Positions 61,585-64,000 of a DNA stretch of 64,000 nucleotides are shown one piece after another. A program made the translations under genes and the position numbers. Source of the stretch: Hymenobacter plasmatis (GTDB lineage: Bacteria > Bacteroidota > Bacteroidia > Cytophagales > Hymenobacteraceae); NCBI RefSeq assembly GCF_020711255.1, contig NZ_JAJFAW010000006.1, forward strand, positions 62,001 to 126,000, read 5' to 3'. The notes beneath the pieces are model-generated. The model had not been told where the DNA came from. It saw only the letters and a program-made list of their open reading frames with translations, and made no database searches. Each line of letters starts with the position of its first letter. The stretch's first letter is position 1.

Positions 61585-62132
61585 GCGTTGCGTAGTTGGT
61601 CCCGGACTTCCATCAAAGCAAAGCCTAGCAGGTTAGGTCCCTGCCAGTTACTTGGGTACTCCGCATCTGGCGAATCGGCCCCCAGGCCAATGCCCCAAAT
61701 GGTATCCACTGGACTGGCTTCCACCAGCACCCGGTCGTTTGTGGCGAGCAGAAACTGCAGCAACTCCGGGTTCTGGCTGAACTTGTGCAGGTTGCCGATT
61801 TTTACAATCTCATACTTGTGGGCTTCCCACACCTCGGGCTCGAAGCCACCGATTTCACGCCCCAGCTTCTTGGCCTCGGCCGGGCTGTTGGCCGCCAGAA
61901 TGCGGGCCAGCGTGGCTTCATCGTTGAATAGTCGCGCCTTTTCGGCCATCATCCAGTGCTCAGTGGAAGGGTAGCAAGTATTGGCAATTGTAAAATCGGC
62001 CATCCACCACTGGCTGAAGCACGATTTGGTAATGACACCATCCTTACTGGGCTGGTGGCCCCAGAAAAACAAGTACTTGACGCGGATACCCTGCGCCAGA
62101 TGCTCAAGCAGCCAAGCGGTGGAGTAGAGCAT
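61581..62132 (-). CDS. NADAR family protein (ADP-ribose N-glycosidase type)
   Basis: 183 residues. The NADAR (COG3236) pattern is complete: KYLFFWGHQPSKDGVITKSCFSQWW, TEHWMMAEKARLF, GREIGGFEPEVWEAHKYEIV, and ASPVDTIWGIGLGADSPDA. The family hydrolyses N-glycosidic bonds of ADP-ribose-linked or riboflavin-pathway compounds; some members reverse guanine ADP-ribosylation by DarT1-type toxins. No DarT-like gene is nearby. It sits in the MoxR-DUF58 cluster with a four-base overlap into DUF58, and a REP-like hairpin separates it from moxR. Confidence 0.92.
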   Translation of the reverse strand: MLYSTAWLLEHLAQGIRVKYLFFWGHQPSKDGVITKSCFSQWWMADFTIANTCYPSTEHWMMAEKARLFNDEATLARILAANSPAEAKKLGREIGGFEPEVWEAHKYEIVKIGNLHKFSQNPELLQFLLATNDRVLVEASPVDTIWGIGLGADSPDAEYPSNWQGPNLLGFALMEVRDQLRNA

Positions 62133-62164
62133 GGTTTTTTGATTTAACAGTATTTACACTGAAT

Positions 62165-62269
62165 GTCATGCCGAGCGGAGTCGAAGTATCTCTACCGTTT
62201 CGTTGCAACGGTATTGAACGGCATTGATTACTATCGAGGTAGAGATGCTTCAGCTTCGCTCAACATGAC
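62165..62269. repeat. REP-like imperfect inverted repeat between MoxR and NADAR genes
   Basis: Two 32-base arms (62165-62196 and 62238-62269), the first starting GTCATGCCGAGCGGAGTCGA and the second ending TTCGCTCAACATGAC, are reverse complements at about 26 of 32 positions with a 41-base spacer. From memory, near-identical GTCATGCTGAGC...GCTCAGCATGAC elements are dispersed in many Bacteroidota and some other genomes. Confidence 0.85.
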
Positions 62270-62290
62270 GTTTTAATGGCTCCTCGGATT

Positions 62291-63331
62291 CTACCGCGGC
62301 ACTTCTATGGCCTGCATAATCTGCTTCACCACGTCATCGGGTGTGCTACCTTCTATCTCGCGCTCGGGCGTGAGCATGATGCGGTGGCGCAGTACGCTGG
62401 GGGCCAGAAACTGCACGTCTTCGGGCGTCACAAAGTCGCGGCCGCGCAGGGCGGCCAGGGCTTTGGCGCCGTTGAGCAGGGCCAGCGAGGCGCGGGGTGA
62501 CGCGCCCAGGTACAGCGATTTGTGGGCGCGCGTCTGGCCCACCAGCTTGGCGATGTACTCCAGAATATTGGGCTCGACGCGCTGTTGGCGCACTTGCTGG
62601 CGCAGGGCGTGCAGGTCGGCGGCTGAAAGGATGGGCTGCACAGCCTCCAGGTTAGTGCTGCCCAGGCCGGCGTGGTGGCCGCTGAGAATCTGCACTTCCT
62701 CGGCCAGCGTGGGGTAGCCCACGTGTAGCTTAAACAGGAAGCGGTCGAGCTGGGCTTCGGGCAGGCGGTAGGTGCCTTCCTGCTCCACGGGGTTTTGGGT
62801 GGCCAGTACCAGGAAGGGCTCGGCCATGGAGTAGGCGGTGCCGTCCTGGGTCACGGTGCGCTCCTCCATCACCTCAAACAGGGCCGATTGCGTCTTGGCG
62901 GGGGCACGGTTGATTTCGTCAATCAGCACCACGCTGGCGAAAATGGGGCCGCGCCGAAACTCAAAGTCGGACTTGTTTTGCCGGTAGACGGAGGTGCCCA
63001 GCACGTCCGAGGGCATCAAATCGGGGGTGAACTGGATGCGGCTGAAAGGTACTTCCAGAGTGCGGGCCAGCAGCTTGGCCATGAGGGTCTTGGCCACGCC
63101 GGGTACGCCTTCCAGCAGCACGTGCCCATCGGCCAGCACGGCGGTGAGCAGCAACTCCAGCAGCTCAGTTTGGCCCACGATGATTTTGCCGATTTCCTGC
63201 CGAATGGCGTCGGTTTGGGCCGTGAGGCGGGCAAAGTCGGTGCGCGGAGCGAAGGTTGCTTCGGGGGCGGCGGGTGCTTCTAGCGCGTCGATGACTGGAG
63301 TGGGGGAGAAGTATGGGGTTTCGTTTTCCAT
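62291..63331 (-). CDS. MoxR family AAA+ ATPase
   Basis: 346 residues. Walker A GVPGVAKTLMAKLLA, Walker B/arginine region VVLIDEINRAPAKTQSALFEVMEERTVTQDG, sensor 1 LVLATQNPVEQEGTYRLPEAQLDRFLFKL and the C-terminal lid PSVLRHRIMLTPEREIEG mark a MoxR ATPase, a chaperone-like partner of DUF58/VWA proteins. An acidic/Pro/Ala-rich N-terminus (about 1-40) precedes it. ATG 63331 was chosen; the TTG at 63358 would overlap the preceding gene. Four bases separate it from the small ORF upstream. Confidence 0.95.
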   Translation of the reverse strand: MENETPYFSPTPVIDALEAPAAPEATFAPRTDFARLTAQTDAIRQEIGKIIVGQTELLELLLTAVLADGHVLLEGVPGVAKTLMAKLLARTLEVPFSRIQFTPDLMPSDVLGTSVYRQNKSDFEFRRGPIFASVVLIDEINRAPAKTQSALFEVMEERTVTQDGTAYSMAEPFLVLATQNPVEQEGTYRLPEAQLDRFLFKLHVGYPTLAEEVQILSGHHAGLGSTNLEAVQPILSAADLHALRQQVRQQRVEPNILEYIAKLVGQTRAHKSLYLGASPRASLALLNGAKALAALRGRDFVTPEDVQFLAPSVLRHRIMLTPEREIEGSTPDDVVKQIMQAIEVPR

Positions 63332-63335
63332 GGAG

Positions 63336-63599
63336 CTATAAGGTGCTGGCGTAGCCAATAAAAGTCTGGGCGGTTTCCTCGTCGGCGCAGGCGGTTAGCA
63401 GCCGCCGGTGCACGGTGCGGGCGTATTCGGTTGAAACTAAATTTCTAGATACCAGCATCAAATCTTGCAGCAATCCTGCATATTCGGCCCAGCCAATTCC
63501 CTTCATCAAAGCTTTTTCCTGGGGCGAGCCCCCACTCAAAAACAGGTCGGCGTCCCAATTAAATTTGAGCAGAATCATCAGCTTTTCGACGGTGAGCAT
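63336..63599 (-). CDS. Small hypothetical protein in the MoxR cluster
   Basis: 87 residues, soluble, helical, with no Cys motif except one Cys near the end. It contains LKFNWDADLFLSGGSPQEKALMKGIGWAEYAGLLQDL and RTVHRRLLTACADEETAQTFIG. No family recognised. It starts at ATG 63599, right after a heptad-type leader, and ends four bases before the MoxR ATG, so it is probably translated with it and may be an accessory factor of the ATPase. Confidence 0.7.
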   Translation of the reverse strand: MLTVEKLMILLKFNWDADLFLSGGSPQEKALMKGIGWAEYAGLLQDLMLVSRNLVSTEYARTVHRRLLTACADEETAQTFIGYASTL

Positions 63600-63603
63600 G
63601 CAG

Positions 63604-63655
63604 CAAAATCAGGGAGACAGGTGAGCAAGGAAGACAGTCGGATAGGTGAGTGAAG
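63604..63655 (-). repeat. Heptad-type leader before the small MoxR-cluster ORF
   Basis: On the minus strand, units ACTCACC, TATCCGA, CTGTCTT, CCTTGCT, CACCTGT, CTCCCTG precede ATG 63599 by about ten bases. No left arm is seen between it and the DUF4350 stop; the intervening 63656-63750 is AT-rich without a clear feature. Confidence 0.5.
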
Positions 63656-63750
63656 CCCGAAAAAGCGACTTTAAATCTGTTTAAAGGCGCTTTGTAGGAA
63701 TAGTACAATTAGATAAAAAGGCGGTTTCTGAGCTCAGTGCAATAAGTGAA

Positions 63751-64000
63751 TTAACGGCGCGCTTCCCGCCTAAAATCACTTAGCGCCCGGCTCAGTTGGA
63801 GAAGTTGCTGGTCGTTCATCTGGGGAGCGGTGCGGGCAAAATTCACCAGTCGCAGCAGCTCATCTACGCGCGGGCGGGGCACGCCCGACTTCTGGCTGAG
63901 CCGCTCGCGGAAGTCGGCATTGCCGAAATCGGGGCTGGTTTCCTGAAAACGGGTGCGCAGGTAGTCGAGAAACAGCCCAACTTTTTTCTCGGCAATAAGG
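63751..64000 (-). CDS. DUF4350-domain protein, C-terminal part (runs off the window)
   Basis: The last 82 codons of a minus-strand gene whose start lies beyond the window. The visible part (IAEKKVGLFLDYLRTRFQET, then FRERLSQKSGVPRPRVDELLRLVNFAR and QLLQLSRALSDFRREARR) matches the helical C-terminal end of DUF4350 membrane proteins, which in Bacteroidota precede MoxR and DUF58 genes. This agrees with the genes downstream. Assignment is from memory of that family and context. Confidence 0.7.
   Translation of the reverse strand, partial: LIAEKKVGLFLDYLRTRFQETSPDFGNADFRERLSQKSGVPRPRVDELLRLVNFARTAPQMNDQQLLQLSRALSDFRREARR

Noticed and set aside
1..64000. tRNA, rRNA, CRISPR, prophage, complete insertion sequence or toxin-antitoxin locus
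   Set aside because: Both strands were read for cloverleaf, repeat-spacer, transposase and integrase patterns and none was convincing; the NADAR gene has no toxin partner in view.

Overview
The window looks like a chromosomal segment of a GC-rich Bacteroidota, most like Hymenobacter or a close relative in the Cytophagales. The reasons are the gene families (SusC/SusD pair, actABCDEF alternative complex III joined to a caa3/aa3-type oxidase cluster, GSCFA protein, DUF4350/MoxR/DUF58 cluster), several promoters of the Bacteroidota form TTG-N18-20-TAnnTTTG, and the lack of strong Shine-Dalgarno sites. No tRNA, rRNA, CRISPR array, phage or complete insertion sequence was seen. The genus is an inference.

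Layout. 0-4.1 kb: ilvE, gcvT and a ComB-family phosphatase, then a convergent MazG-like/dtd pair. 4.1-11 kb: a multi-pass membrane protein, a GDSL lipoprotein with a FadL-type porin, mltG, and an RNase D homologue with a gene remnant after it. 11.2-15.8 kb: an orphan SusC/SusD pair closed by a perfect bidirectional terminator. 15.8-28.5 kb: an SPFH protein, several small unknowns, a queA-family gene, a signal-bearing methyltransferase, a lipoprotein, priA with a DUF255 thioredoxin protein, and a GSCFA protein with a histone-H1-like tail. 28.6-29.8 kb: rpsF-rpsR-rplI.

30.3-48.1 kb is the main functional block, a respiratory island on the + strand: actABCDEF (menaquinol oxidation), coxB-coxA, ctaA-ctaB (heme A synthesis), two subunit III genes, a subunit IV gene, a cysteine-less SCO homologue, a DUF420 protein, a small CxxC membrane protein and a DUF983 protein. 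Together they supply a quinol:cytochrome c:oxygen electron path and its heme cofactor. A near-consensus promoter lies in front of actA.

48.3-56.1 kb: a 1293-residue orphan sensor kinase followed by a 1266-residue outer-membrane protein. 56.1-64 kb (minus strand): a lipoprotein, a DnaQ-like exonuclease, and a cluster running DUF4350, small ORF, MoxR ATPase, NADAR, DUF58, GH20 hexosaminidase.

The most unusual signal is a family of intergenic elements, at least nine here. They fill the space between one gene's stop and the next gene's start with degenerate 7-base-periodic arms, in many cases as a complementary pair. Each locus has its own sequence theme but the same architecture. One has become coding sequence, forming the tail of the MazG-like protein. 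Three lie inside the respiratory island, directly before actB, coxB and the subunit IV gene.
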